From MWDV01 sp002070715 (GTDB taxonomy: Bacteria; Verrucomicrobiota; Verrucomicrobiia; Limisphaerales; MWDV01), in contig DAONTI010000020.1 in assembly GCA_035411585.1 (NCBI GenBank), forward strand, positions 1 through 64,000: DNA of 64,000 nt. The letters run 5' to 3'. The position numbers and the translations under genes were made by a program. Shown here piece after piece: positions 17,132 to 26,421 of this stretch. A model generated the notes under the pieces. That model saw only the letters and a program-made list of their open reading frames with translations. It was not told where the DNA came from and made no database searches. How positions within the stretch are numbered: position 1 is the first letter of the stretch; the number at the start of each line of letters is the position of its first letter.

Positions 17132-18079
17132 TTGAACAACGCATCGCAAACCCATGGCGCGCCGGGCGCCGCCGCCAGCCCGCCTTCGGCTTCGAAGGCG
17201 AAAAACTTCGCGCGCCGGCTGATTTCCTCCGTGGTGCTGTGGACAGCCATTCTGGCGGCGTTGTTCTCGGAGCATCCGCTGCTGTCCGCCGGCGTGTTTC
17301 TGGTCGTCATGGTATTTCTGGCGGCGGCGGGGTTGGCGGAGTTTTACGGATTGGCCCGGGCGCGCGGCCTGGCCTGTTTTCCCCGCTGGGGCTTGTTCGG
17401 CGGCGTGCTGTTGATGGGCGGCACGTTCCTGCACGGCACCGGTTGGTTGCGCGGTCACGATTTGCCCGCGGGGGTCAATGATTTTGAGACGGGATTTCTG
17501 ATTTTGTTTGTCCTGGGCTTGTGCGTCCGACAGTTCTTTTCGCGCGACCACACGGCGGGGCTTGGGACCATTGCCGTCACGCTCTTCGGATTGATGTATG
17601 TGCCCTGGCTGCTCAATTTCATCCAGAAAATCCATTTCTTCCCGGGCATCAGCGGCAACGGCAAATTCTATGTTCTCTATTTCATCGTCGTGACGAAGTT
17701 CAGCGATACCGGAGCCTACGCGGTCGGGTCGCTGATCGGCCGGCACAAAATGATTCCGCGCATCAGCCCCGGAAAGACCTGGGAAGGATTTGGCGGGGCG
17801 TTGGCGATCTCCACCGGTGCCAGTCTCGCCCTCGCGCATTACCTCGGCCATCGTCTGCCCGGCTTGACGCCGTGGCATGCGGTCGTGTTGGGCGTGGTGC
17901 TCGGGACCGCCGCAGTGATGGGGGATCTGATTGAATCACGGTTCAAACGCGAAGCCGCCGTGAAGGATTCCGGACGGCTGTTTCCGGGGATTGGCGGCAT
18001 TCTGGACCTGCTCGACAGCCTCTTGTTTAACGCGCCCATCATGTATCTCTATCTCCGTTACCTCCTGATCCAGCCATGA
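17132..18079 (+). CDS. cdsA: Phosphatidate cytidylyltransferase (CDP-DAG synthase)
   Basis: About 315 residues with seven to eight membrane segments. Makes CDP-diacylglycerol from phosphatidate and CTP for all phospholipids, in the inner membrane. The C-terminal CDS signature is recognisable (SRFKRxxxxKDSGRLFPGIGGILDLLDS), but the usual His of H-G-G is Ile and the Arg after the final Asp is Leu; I recall similar changes in chlamydial enzymes. The start is a TTG at 17132; no ATG precedes the first membrane helix. The stop overlaps the dxr start (ATGA, 18076-18079), so translation is probably coupled. Confidence 0.9.
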   Translation: MNNASQTHGAPGAAASPPSASKAKNFARRLISSVVLWTAILAALFSEHPLLSAGVFLVVMVFLAAAGLAEFYGLARARGLACFPRWGLFGGVLLMGGTFLHGTGWLRGHDLPAGVNDFETGFLILFVLGLCVRQFFSRDHTAGLGTIAVTLFGLMYVPWLLNFIQKIHFFPGISGNGKFYVLYFIVVTKFSDTGAYAVGSLIGRHKMIPRISPGKTWEGFGGALAISTGASLALAHYLGHRLPGLTPWHAVVLGVVLGTAAVMGDLIESRFKREAAVKDSGRLFPGIGGILDLLDSLLFNAPIMYLYLRYLLIQP

Positions 18080-19227
18080 AAAACGTCGTGATTCTGGGCA
18101 GCACGGGCAGCATCGGCACGAGCGCCATCAAGGTGGCGCAAGATCTGCCAGACCGGATTCGTGTGCTGGCGCTGGCGGCGGGGAACAACAGTGAATTGCT
18201 CCTGGAACAAACCCGCCGGTTCCGCCCCGAAGCCATCTCCATCGGGGATGCCGCCGGCGTGCCAAAACTGCGTGATGCGGTCGGCCCTCTGTGCGAGGTC
18301 TATTCCGGCCCGGAGGGGTTGGTCCAACTGGCCACGCTCCCGGCGGCAGACATCGTCCTCCTCGCCATCGTGGGCACCGCCGGGTTGCAACCCGCGCTGG
18401 CCGCCATTCGCGCCGGCAAAGACCTCGCTGTGGCTTCCAAGGAAATCCTCGTCATGGCCGGCGAAATCGTGATGCGCGAGGCGCACAAATACGGGGTGCG
18501 CGTGCTGGCGGTGGACAGCGAACACTCCGCCATTTTTCAATGTCTCGACGGCAAACCTGCCGCGTCCGTGCGCAAACTCTGGCTGACCGCATCCGGCGGC
18601 CCGTTCCGCGACGCCGCCGAATGGCCCAAGGGAAAGTTTCCCGACATTACGGTGGAACGCGCCCTGCAACATCCGTCCTGGGTTATGGGCCGGAAAATCA
18701 CGATTGATTCCGCCACCCTTTTCAACAAGGGCTTGGAAATGATTGAGGCGCGCTGGTTGTTTGACGTGGGAATGGATCGCGTGGGCGTGCTGGTACATCC
18801 CCAGAGCATCGTGCATTCGATGGTTGAATTTGTGGACGGCGCGTTGCTGGCCCAGCTCTCGACGCCCGACATGTGCCTGCCGATCCAATATGCGTTGACC
18901 TATCCCGAACGCCTCGCCAGCGCCCGGGTGCAAACCGATTTTGCCCGGCTCGGCGCGCTGACGTTTGAAGCGCCGGACGAGGACCGTTTCCCCTCCCTGG
19001 CTCTTGCGCGGCACGCGGGCGAAGTCGGCGGCACCCTGCCCGCCGTTCTGAACGCGGCCAATGAAATCGCGGTGGCCGCCTTTATCAACCGGCAAATCAA
19101 CTTCTCGCAGATCACCGAAACCGTCCGGCGCACGATGGCCGCGCATCAAGTGGTGGCCCACCCGACGCTGGAACAAATCCTCGCCGCCGACGCCTGGGCG
19201 CGACAAACCGCGGCGGCGGGGCACTGA
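18076..19227 (+). CDS. dxr: 1-deoxy-D-xylulose 5-phosphate reductoisomerase
   Basis: 383 residues, normal length. The second step of the MEP isoprenoid pathway, an NADPH-dependent conversion of DXP to MEP in the cytoplasm. NADPH motif GSTGSIG is at residues 8-14. Metal- and substrate-binding motifs are SKEILVMAGE, VDSEHSAIFQ, LTASGGPFR and TIDSATLFNKGLE. It overlaps cdsA by 4 bp, a pairing seen in many bacteria. Confidence 0.97.
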   Translation: MKNVVILGSTGSIGTSAIKVAQDLPDRIRVLALAAGNNSELLLEQTRRFRPEAISIGDAAGVPKLRDAVGPLCEVYSGPEGLVQLATLPAADIVLLAIVGTAGLQPALAAIRAGKDLAVASKEILVMAGEIVMREAHKYGVRVLAVDSEHSAIFQCLDGKPAASVRKLWLTASGGPFRDAAEWPKGKFPDITVERALQHPSWVMGRKITIDSATLFNKGLEMIEARWLFDVGMDRVGVLVHPQSIVHSMVEFVDGALLAQLSTPDMCLPIQYALTYPERLASARVQTDFARLGALTFEAPDEDRFPSLALARHAGEVGGTLPAVLNAANEIAVAAFINRQINFSQITETVRRTMAAHQVVAHPTLEQILAADAWARQTAAAGH

Positions 19228-19260
19228 CTTCCCGCGTCCGCGCCCCCCGTAAAATACTTG

Positions 19261-19290
19261 TTGCGCTCCCGCTGGATTTGGCGCCATAGT
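19261..19290 (+). promoter_or_regulatory. Candidate rho promoter with about 120-nt leader
   Basis: TTGCGC (19261-19266), an 18-bp spacer and CATAGT (19285-19290), 126 nt before the rho ATG. Rho is commonly autoregulated through its leader; nothing more specific can be seen. Confidence 0.25.
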
Positions 19291-19415
19291 GTGCGCGTTG
19301 CAGGTCTTGTTGGCCGCAGTGGTGCGAACACCACTCTTCGGCACAGCAAACTCCCATTGTTCTGAATCCGCGGTTAGGCGCCGATTCCTTGGACCTGTGA
19401 CAACGTAAACTCGTT

Positions 19416-20540
19416 ATGAGCAATACAAGCAACAATGCCCCGGAACGCGGTTCCGGCTATCTGGAAATCTCGGAAAAAGGCTTCGGCTTTCTGCGTTCCG
19501 CGCAGAATCATTTTCATCCCAAGCCCACCGACATTTTTGTGACGCCCGACACGATCAAGCGCAGTTTCCTGCGCGAGGGCAGTCTCATCACCGGCCCGCT
19601 GCAGCCGCCACACCGCGGCAGCAGCCCGCAACTCAAGAGCGTAGAGAAGGTCAACGACATGCCCTTCGAGGAGTACGTCAAGGCGGTCCGGTTTGAGAAC
19701 CTGACCACGATTGATCCGATCGAGAAATACCGGCTGGAAACCACGCCCGACCTGATCGAGACGCGGGTGATTGACCTGGTCACCCCGATTGGCCGAGGCA
19801 CACGCGGATTGATCGTCTCGCCGCCGCGCAGCGGCAAGACGACGGTGCTCAAGCAGATCGCCAACGCCATCACCACCAACCATCCGGATGTGTCGGTGTT
19901 GGTCCTCTTGATTGACGAGCGCCCCGAAGAGGTGACCGACTTCCAACGGTCGGTGAAGGCCGAGGTGGTGGCCTCCTCCAACGATCAGGATTTGGAAACC
20001 CACGTCCGGCTTTCGCGTTTCATGATCGAGCGGTGCCGCCGGATGGTGGAATGCGGCAAGGACGTGTTTGTGCTGCTGGACTCCCTGACGCGCGTGGCCC
20101 GCGCCTACAACAGCGTCCACGGCGGCAGCGGGCGCACCATGACGGGCGGCGTGGACGCCCGGGCGCTGGAAATCCCGCGCAAGATGTTTGCCTCGGCCCG
20201 CAAGATCGAGGATGGCGGCTCGTTGACCATCATTGCCACCGCCCTGGTGGACACCGGCTCCCGCATGGACGAACTGATCTTTCAGGAGTTCAAAGGCACG
20301 GGCAACATGGAGCTGATCCTGGACCGCAAACTTTCGGATCGCCGGTTGTTCCCGGCCATTGACATTCCCAAGAGCGGCACGCGCAAGGAGGAAAAGCTGT
20401 TCCCGAAACAGCACATTGAAGCCGTGCGCAAATTGCGCCGGATGATGGTGGACCTCAATCCCATTGAGGCCATGGAAACCCTCACCGCCGCGCTGAAGAA
20501 GCACAAGACCAACGACGAACTGCTGACGAAGCTGGTCTGA
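19416..20540 (+). CDS. rho: Transcription termination factor Rho (short form)
   Basis: 374 residues against about 419 in E. coli. A hexameric RNA-dependent ATPase that ends transcription. The cold-shock-like RNA-binding domain is present (YLEISEKGFGFLRS, TPDTIKRSFLREGS). Walker A (SPPRSGKTT) is at about 135-143, LLIDERPEE follows, Walker B is VFVLLDSLTR, and the Q/R loops include SGRTMTGGVD and EFKGTGNMEL. The N-terminal helical bundle (Rho_N, about 45 residues) is missing: only about 12 residues precede the RNA-binding domain. No upstream in-frame start could restore it. Confidence 0.96.
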   Translation: MSNTSNNAPERGSGYLEISEKGFGFLRSAQNHFHPKPTDIFVTPDTIKRSFLREGSLITGPLQPPHRGSSPQLKSVEKVNDMPFEEYVKAVRFENLTTIDPIEKYRLETTPDLIETRVIDLVTPIGRGTRGLIVSPPRSGKTTVLKQIANAITTNHPDVSVLVLLIDERPEEVTDFQRSVKAEVVASSNDQDLETHVRLSRFMIERCRRMVECGKDVFVLLDSLTRVARAYNSVHGGSGRTMTGGVDARALEIPRKMFASARKIEDGGSLTIIATALVDTGSRMDELIFQEFKGTGNMELILDRKLSDRRLFPAIDIPKSGTRKEEKLFPKQHIEAVRKLRRMMVDLNPIEAMETLTAALKKHKTNDELLTKLV

Positions 20541-20617
20541 GGCGCAAACGCATCAACGAAGAAAACCGCGGAGAATAACCGCCGACGCCAGCCTTTCCAG
20601 GGCGGGCGACGGGCCGC

Positions 20618-20833
20618 TTATCGTAACCGCCAGGTGATGCGGCCTTTGTTCAAGTCGTAGGGCGACATTTCCATCTTCACCCGGTCCCCCACCGTGAGGC
20701 GGACCCAGCGTTTGCGCATCTTGCCGCAAATCGTGGCCAGGACCAGATGCTTGTTGTCCAGTTGCACCCGGAACATGGTGCCGGGCAGCACCGTGTGAAT
20801 GCGTCCTTCGACTTCGATGTGTTCTTCTTTCAT
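20618..20833 (-). CDS. infA: Translation initiation factor IF-1
   Basis: 71 residues, the expected size. OB-fold protein binding the ribosomal A site during initiation. Family features are EGRIHTVLPGTMFRVQLDN, HLVLATICGKMRKRWVRLTVGDRV and KGRITWR. Convergent with rho, 77 bp apart. A TAGAAT box lies 7 nt upstream of the ATG but has no clear -35 partner. Confidence 0.97.
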   Translation of the reverse strand: MKEEHIEVEGRIHTVLPGTMFRVQLDNKHLVLATICGKMRKRWVRLTVGDRVKMEMSPYDLNKGRITWRLR

Positions 20834-20975
20834 TAATGCAATTCTATCTTACCCACAGGGCGCCGCCGTCGCCCTCCCCCGCCATTCTGGCGGGTCCATA
20901 ATTTAACCGTGGCGGAAACGACAGAGGTCTGGCTGTCGTAACAACCTGTGACCTCCGCCGCCAAATCAAACCGTC

Positions 20976-21290
20976 TCAATAACGCGGCCGTCCCCCGCCG
21001 AAGGAGCGCCGGCCACCGCCGCCGCCCCCACCGGACCGTTCTTCGCGCGGACGCGCAATGTTCACCGTCAACGCCCGACCATCCAACGTCTTGCCGTGCA
21101 TGCCGTCAATGGCCTTTTGCGCTTCCTCCGGAGAACTCATGGTGACAAAGGCAAACCCGCGGGAGCGCCCCGACGCCCGGTCGAGCATCAGATTGACTTC
21201 CGCCACCGTGCCGTGCGCGGCAAAGGCGTCGTTCAGGTCGTTTTCCGTAGTGTTGAAGGAAAGATTTCCTACAAACAGTTTGCTATTCAT
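20976..21290 (-). CDS. RRM-type RNA-binding protein with Gly/Arg tail
   Basis: 104 residues. One RNA recognition motif: RNP2 is LFVGNL (residues 5-10) and RNP1 is RGFAFVTM (about 44-51). The tail is a Gly-rich, Arg-containing stretch (GGGGGGGRRSFGGGRPRY). Such proteins in cyanobacteria and other bacteria bind RNA and are often cold-induced; that role is inferred. A 280-bp region upstream could hold a long leader. Confidence 0.95.
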   Translation of the reverse strand: MNSKLFVGNLSFNTTENDLNDAFAAHGTVAEVNLMLDRASGRSRGFAFVTMSSPEEAQKAIDGMHGKTLDGRALTVNIARPREERSGGGGGGGRRSFGGGRPRY

Positions 21291-21570
21291 GTGATGTATT
21301 TGCTGTCCGCCATTAACCGTTGCTTTCCGCAGACTGTTCCCGACTGCCGGGTCTCAAATCATCACCGAACCAAGTTCACCTGAAGATTCACCATGTCTTG
21401 AAAGTGACTAGCTATCGAACAGAGACAAGTAAGATGACCGATTTCGCGCGAATGGCAACTGTTAATCGCAACTACCGGCGGTGGTGGCGGCGCGGAGAAT
21501 GCCGCGTTTCCCGGCGAACCCGTCCGGGCGCACCGTGACAGCAATATCTTTCCAGCTGGCATTCGCGCCT

Positions 21571-22845
21571 TCACGCGGTGGGCTGCCCTTCCCGCTCGGG
21601 ACGGATGAGCAGGACCACGATAACGGACAGCAACGCCACACCCGTGAAACCGCCAAAGATGAGCGTCAACGGCACCCCGTGATCTTGCAACGCGCCAAAC
21701 CCCCAGTCGCCCAAGCCGCCGCAGGAGATGCTGACCAAGTTCATGATCCCGTAACCGGTGGCGCGCAATTCCGGACGCGTAATCTGACAGAGGATGGGCA
21801 TGTTGTTGCCATCGAAAAATCCCCAACCGATGCCAAACAGAACGAGGAAAGTCGCGGCCAGGGCCACAGTACCCGGATTCCCCAAACCAAACAACGCCGG
21901 CAGGAACAGGAGCATGCCGAGGGCGCTGACGTAAATCCGACCGCGCATCTGACGCCGCATCCAGCGGTCCGCCAACCAGCCGCCCAAGACCGCGCCGACG
22001 ATGGTGGCCAGTTGCACGTACAGCACGGCGATGACGCCCGCCCGGCCCTGGGAAAGATGAAACTGATTTTTCAAAATGACGGGCATCCAGTCTCGGATCA
22101 CCCAACCGGCAATCGCCGGCAGGGTGAAATAAATCACGAGCAACAGATAATTACGGTTGGTCAGCAAGGCCCCCACCGCGCGCACGGGCGAGAGCGACTG
22201 TGGTACCGCGTCGGGCGAGCGTGGCGGATCCCGTAACAAGAAAAACAAGGGCAGCGCGTAAACCACGCCCACCAATCCCGCCAGACTGAACGCCCAACGC
22301 CAACCAAAAGCGGGCGCATCGGCCACATATCCCGCATAACCGCCCAGGATCACCCCCACGTAAATGCCCGTTTGGTGTACCCCGACCGCGCGGGAACGGG
22401 TGGGGCCCGGATGAAAATCCGCAATCAACGCCAAGGCGGCGGGGATGTAAAACGCCTCGCTGATGCCCATCAGCGCCCGCGTCCACACGAGTTGCTCGTA
22501 GTTTTGGACGTGTCCGGTCAACCAAGTAACCACCGACCAGGCAAACAAACTGACCACGATGATCCGTTTGCGGCTGAACCGATCCGCGATGTACCCGCCG
22601 ATGGGGCTCAGCCCGGCATAAACCCATTTGAATGAGCCGAGCACGAATCCCCATTGCGCCTCGCTGGTCAACCCCGCGATGTCCGTGACCATCGAGGTTT
22701 TCATCGTGGCCAGCATTTGCCGGTCGAGATAATTCAACAGCGCCACCGGCCAGAGCAGACTGACAATCAGCCAGGCACGGGAAAGTCCCGGACGGCTTCC
22801 CGCGTGCGGGCCAGATAAATCGGTTTGGGGTTGAGGGAGCGACAT
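21571..22845 (-). CDS. MFS transporter of the sialic-acid locus
   Basis: 424 residues with about 12 hydrophobic helices. The MFS loop 2-3 signature is visible (GGYIADRFSRKR), as is an N-terminal LNYLDRQMLATM helix typical of the ACS/sugar-acid branch (ExuT, DgoT and NanT relatives). It follows a sialidase, kelch and NanA gene set on the same strand, with a 6-bp gap from the kelch gene. Uptake of free sialic acid is therefore the likely role, by context only. Confidence 0.82.
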   Translation of the reverse strand: MSLPQPQTDLSGPHAGSRPGLSRAWLIVSLLWPVALLNYLDRQMLATMKTSMVTDIAGLTSEAQWGFVLGSFKWVYAGLSPIGGYIADRFSRKRIIVVSLFAWSVVTWLTGHVQNYEQLVWTRALMGISEAFYIPAALALIADFHPGPTRSRAVGVHQTGIYVGVILGGYAGYVADAPAFGWRWAFSLAGLVGVVYALPLFFLLRDPPRSPDAVPQSLSPVRAVGALLTNRNYLLLVIYFTLPAIAGWVIRDWMPVILKNQFHLSQGRAGVIAVLYVQLATIVGAVLGGWLADRWMRRQMRGRIYVSALGMLLFLPALFGLGNPGTVALAATFLVLFGIGWGFFDGNNMPILCQITRPELRATGYGIMNLVSISCGGLGDWGFGALQDHGVPLTLIFGGFTGVALLSVIVVLLIRPEREGQPTA

Positions 22846-22851
22846 GATGTT

Positions 22852-23913
22852 TTACCGCAGTTGGAATGCCCAGACTTCCGACGAGCGAACTCCCGGACGA
22901 CTTTCACCGTTGGGAATGACTGCTTGTCCGCGCCATTCAACCACTGGCACGGTAGCGCGGGAGAGAGGCGAATCGCCGAGTGAAACCCACCGGTCGGCGC
23001 GGGGATCATAGGCCAACACCTCCCGTGGAAACCCCGGATGCGCCGCTGGCGGTTCGAAGTGGACAAGCCGGCCATCATCGCCACTGGCGATCAATAAACG
23101 CGAACCATGAATAATGGCCGGAGACGGCGCGGCCGCCGTCGGGCGGGGTAAATCGCAGAGACGCCGCCAACCGGAGCCGGGCGTGTAGCGATAGGCGTCC
23201 GTGAGGTAACGGCGGGTTACCTTCCCTGGGGCCGCCGCGCTCAATTCCACACCGCTGAACAGAAAGAACCCCCCCTGCCCCGCGCCCGCCACCGCCAACA
23301 TCCGGGCGGGCCCGGGCCACGGTTCGAGTTCCTGCCAGTCGCGATGCGTTTGGTCAAGGTCGAGCCGCCAAAAATTGCGCAAGGCATTGGTCGCTTCGGG
23401 CTGATCGGTGCCGCCCGCGAGATAAAAAGTGTGGCCAACGAGCGCACCACAACCATAGGCCAGCGGACGTGGTAGCGGCGGCAAAGGCCGGGTTTCAATC
23501 CGTCCCGTCACCCAGCGCAGGGCGAACACGTCCCGGAAGTGTTGCTCCGCGTCGCAGCCGCCCGCGCAAATCACTTCACTCCGCCATGATACTGAGACCC
23601 CGTAAGCCGCGGCGCGGGGAAGGGTGGAAACCGGAATCCACGCGGCATCCGGGGCGGGCAGCACAAAAATGGAACGATGCCATTCCTTCCGTCCCCCGGC
23701 CCACGGCGGCAGCACAGGAAAATTCGCTCCGCCCGCGACCAACAGGGCGTCCTGGCTCACCCCGGCGAACGGTGCGGCAAAGCCGATGGCATCCGGAATG
23801 GAAGGGAGTTGTCGCCAAGCCGATGATTGACGCGGTGCGGGAGCGCACGACACCGCGAGCATGGTCAGCAAACACCACCGCACCAGAGTCCACAATGAAA
23901 AGTTGAATGGCAT
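22852..23913 (-). CDS. nanM: Kelch-repeat lipoprotein, NanM-like N-acetylneuraminate epimerase
   Basis: 353 residues (E. coli NanM is 368). The start is the ATG at 23913, 8 bp after the sialidase stop; it opens a lipoprotein-type signal ending LTMLAVSC. A six-bladed kelch propeller is suggested by repeated GG..AYG and WY/W-spaced blades (LLVAGGANFPVLPPWAGG, AAAYGVSV, PLAYGCGALVG, FYLAGGTDQPEAT, LLIASGDDGRL). NanM converts alpha- to beta-sialic acid after release; the assignment rests on length, fold and its place between the sialidase and transporter genes. Confidence 0.78.
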   Translation of the reverse strand: MPFNFSLWTLVRWCLLTMLAVSCAPAPRQSSAWRQLPSIPDAIGFAAPFAGVSQDALLVAGGANFPVLPPWAGGRKEWHRSIFVLPAPDAAWIPVSTLPRAAAYGVSVSWRSEVICAGGCDAEQHFRDVFALRWVTGRIETRPLPPLPRPLAYGCGALVGHTFYLAGGTDQPEATNALRNFWRLDLDQTHRDWQELEPWPGPARMLAVAGAGQGGFFLFSGVELSAAAPGKVTRRYLTDAYRYTPGSGWRRLCDLPRPTAAAPSPAIIHGSRLLIASGDDGRLVHFEPPAAHPGFPREVLAYDPRADRWVSLGDSPLSRATVPVVEWRGQAVIPNGESRPGVRSSEVWAFQLR

Positions 23914-23921
23914 GAACGCAC

Positions 23922-25097
23922 TCAAGGGACCGCGTCCAAGGGTTCCCCGCGTGAAGCCGGTTGAGACGACTCCTCCAACCACGCCAAGGAAAACCGGGCG
24001 ATGACAATTCGCTCGTAAGGCATTTTTTGTCCCTGCTCGTACAGGCAACCGATGGATTGGTCCGGCAGCTTGGCAAGGCAGGAATACGCGGCGGGCCCGG
24101 CGTGAAGGGTTTTGCTCACCGCCCAGCTTTGGCCCTCATCGTAGCTGACGCGCACCGTCAGATTTTCCCGTTTTTTGCTCGCGGGATTGGCAAACAAAAT
24201 CCGGCTTTTCTCCCGCACCGAAGGCCAGGAGTAACGCAGCAAGCTGGCCTGACAGACCGGTTCCACGAGGGCCGGATCATCCCGCACGGGGGACCAGGTC
24301 AATCCGCCGTCCCGGCTGGTGGCAAAGGCGCGCAACTGTTTGCCGCGATACGAACGCAGGTTGTGCAACAAGGCGCCGTCGCTTAGCTCGACCAGGGTGG
24401 ATTCGTTGGTGCGCTCCTCCTCAATCCCGCCAATTCGCCAAGTCGCTCCGTGATCATCCGAGTAAATGACGTGCGACCGGGTCACTGAACCGCCGGCATC
24501 GTTCAAGTAGGTATGATTGCACGGGATCATCAATCGGCCGGCAAACGGACCGCGTTCCAGTTGGATTCCGTTCACCGGTCCGGTGGCGTACCAGTGCCAA
24601 TCGGTCCGCTTCACAGCCGCCGTAATTTCCCGGGGCCGGGCCCAGGTCACGCCATCATCTCTGCTGTGGGTCACAAACACCCGTCGCGTATCCTGGCTGG
24701 TGTGGGCTTGAATGTCCTTTTCCTGGTCGGCACCCAAGTTCCAAGTCATCAGCAGCCAGATGATCCCGGTGGTTTGATCCACTACCGGGGCGGGATTGCC
24801 GCAGGTGTTGTCTCCGTCCGACCAGATGCATTGCGAGGCGCTCCACGTCCGACCGTTGTCGGTCGAGCATTTGACGAGCAGATCAATGGCACCCGCGTCG
24901 CTGCGGCTGTGCTTGCGGCCCTCGCAAAAGGCCAGGACCGTGCGGTTGGTGGTCACGATCAACGCCGGGATACGGTAGGTGTGATACCCGTCCGTGCCGG
25001 CCACAAAAACTGGCGTGGTTTCCATTGTCGGCGCCGCCCCGCGCCCCGGGAAAGCCACGGCGGCTGTCAGTCCGGCGATCAGCAATAAAGCGCGCAT
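23922..25097 (-). CDS. nanH: Exo-alpha-sialidase (GH33)
   Basis: 391 residues. A signal peptide (MRALLLIAGLTAAVAF) indicates export. The arginine motif is YRIP (residues 41-44) and five Asp boxes are visible: STDNGRTW, SRDDGVTW, SDDHGATW, SRDGGLTW and SYDEGQSW. A catalytic Tyr/Glu region precedes the end (AYSCLAKL, GCLYEQG). It cleaves terminal sialic acids from glycoconjugates. It sits between the nanA-like gene (33 bp upstream) and the kelch gene (8 bp downstream), so it is almost certainly cotranscribed with them. Confidence 0.94.
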   Translation of the reverse strand: MRALLLIAGLTAAVAFPGRGAAPTMETTPVFVAGTDGYHTYRIPALIVTTNRTVLAFCEGRKHSRSDAGAIDLLVKCSTDNGRTWSASQCIWSDGDNTCGNPAPVVDQTTGIIWLLMTWNLGADQEKDIQAHTSQDTRRVFVTHSRDDGVTWARPREITAAVKRTDWHWYATGPVNGIQLERGPFAGRLMIPCNHTYLNDAGGSVTRSHVIYSDDHGATWRIGGIEEERTNESTLVELSDGALLHNLRSYRGKQLRAFATSRDGGLTWSPVRDDPALVEPVCQASLLRYSWPSVREKSRILFANPASKKRENLTVRVSYDEGQSWAVSKTLHAGPAAYSCLAKLPDQSIGCLYEQGQKMPYERIVIARFSLAWLEESSQPASRGEPLDAVP

Positions 25098-25130
25098 AAC
25101 CCTGCGAGAGCTTGAAGCAGCCGGACGCCC

Positions 25131-26075
25131 TTAGCCAGCTTTCTTCGGGAAAACTGTCGGTGCATCAGCTTGGACGCACGCGGGAAAACCCACCGCCTCC
25201 AGTTCGTGCGTCAATTGCGCCCAGGTTTCAGGCGAGAGATTCCTCAAGGGCGCCCGGACGGGGCCGCAATCCAAGCCGACCAATTTCATCATCGCCTTGC
25301 CTGCCGGCAACCCACCCCGTTGGATCATGAGGGCAATGATTTCGATGGCTTGCGATTGGTATTGGCGCGCGGTTGCAAAATCGCCGGCCTCAACTGCGGC
25401 CAGGATTTGGTGAAACACTGGCGCCAGATAATTGTAGGTGCTGCCCACCGCGCCCGTCCCGCCCAGCGCCAAGGCGGCGAGCAACATTTCATCGCGTCCG
25501 AATAAAATGTTAAACCGCCCGCCCGCATACGCGACGCACCGCCGGTAATCCATCAGGTCTTCGTGGGTGAACTTGATGCCCGCCAGGTTCGGGATGCGTT
25601 CCGCCGCCCGCTCGAGGAAGTCATACATGGAAAAATTGGCGCCGGTTATCGCGGGCAGATGATAATAAAAAAACGGCAGCGCCGGCGCGCCCGACGCCAC
25701 CTGCGCGCAGCAATCCACCAACTGTTCCAGATCCGCCGCGCGAAAGAACGTGGGGGCAAGAGCGGCAAAGGCATACGCCCCGATCTGCGCGGCGTGCGCG
25801 GCCAACTGCCGGCTTTCCGCCACGGAGGGATGCCCGACATGTACAATGACGCGCAACGCACGCGGAGCGGTCGCCAGCCATTCCTCAGCCACTTGCCGTC
25901 GTTCCGCGGTGGTTAACGAAAGCCCTTCCCCGGTGGTGCCGCAAACGAACGCGCCGGTGACTCCATTCGCGGCCAGCGCCTGCGCTTGCCGCCCAATCAT
26001 CGCCACGTGGAGAGACCCATCCTCCCGCAGAGCCGTAAACGGCGCGGCAATCAGCCCAGTGAGCGTTGTTTTCAT
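25131..26075 (-). CDS. nanA: N-acetylneuraminate lyase / DHDPS-family aldolase
   Basis: 314 residues, a class I aldolase barrel. Motifs: GTTGEG (46-51), YYH at 137-139 with the catalytic Tyr, and GIKFTHED with Schiff-base Lys at about 168, then GRDEML. It splits N-acetylneuraminate to ManNAc and pyruvate; the context of sialidase and NanM argues for this over dihydrodipicolinate synthase. First gene of the minus-strand locus. An AGAAGGA Shine-Dalgarno sequence lies just upstream of its ATG, stronger than for most genes here. Confidence 0.88.
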   Translation of the reverse strand: MKTTLTGLIAAPFTALREDGSLHVAMIGRQAQALAANGVTGAFVCGTTGEGLSLTTAERRQVAEEWLATAPRALRVIVHVGHPSVAESRQLAAHAAQIGAYAFAALAPTFFRAADLEQLVDCCAQVASGAPALPFFYYHLPAITGANFSMYDFLERAAERIPNLAGIKFTHEDLMDYRRCVAYAGGRFNILFGRDEMLLAALALGGTGAVGSTYNYLAPVFHQILAAVEAGDFATARQYQSQAIEIIALMIQRGGLPAGKAMMKLVGLDCGPVRAPLRNLSPETWAQLTHELEAVGFPACVQADAPTVFPKKAG

Positions 26076-26421
26076 AAATTCCTTCTTCCGGGTGGGCGCG
26101 AGCGGTGGCCGTTATCCGCCTCCTCCACCCGGGCCAAGGTGCTGACCGCCCACCGTCGAATCAAGGTGAATCCAGCGGTTATTCCCTTGTTCCGGCACGC
26201 TTCAAACTTGACGTGAGAGACAATTTCGGGAAACTGCGCCCACACTGGGGCGGAAAACAAGCGACAATGCATCGAAACATCACAACACCAACCGGCACGG
26301 GCGAACCTCGTCGCCGAGGGACCATCGGGCGCGGCGCGGCTCCCGAAAGGTGTCGCTCCGGAGAAGACCGATTCGCTCATTCGCCGTCCGACGTTTTCTT
26401 TTATCCCCATTGGAATTCATC
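26076..26421. other. Divergent intergenic region, nanA / DUF4886 gene
   Basis: 346 bp without a gene. It must hold the promoter of the sialic-acid locus and that of the DUF4886 gene, but I see no clear -35/-10 pair or operator palindrome. Confidence 0.5.
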
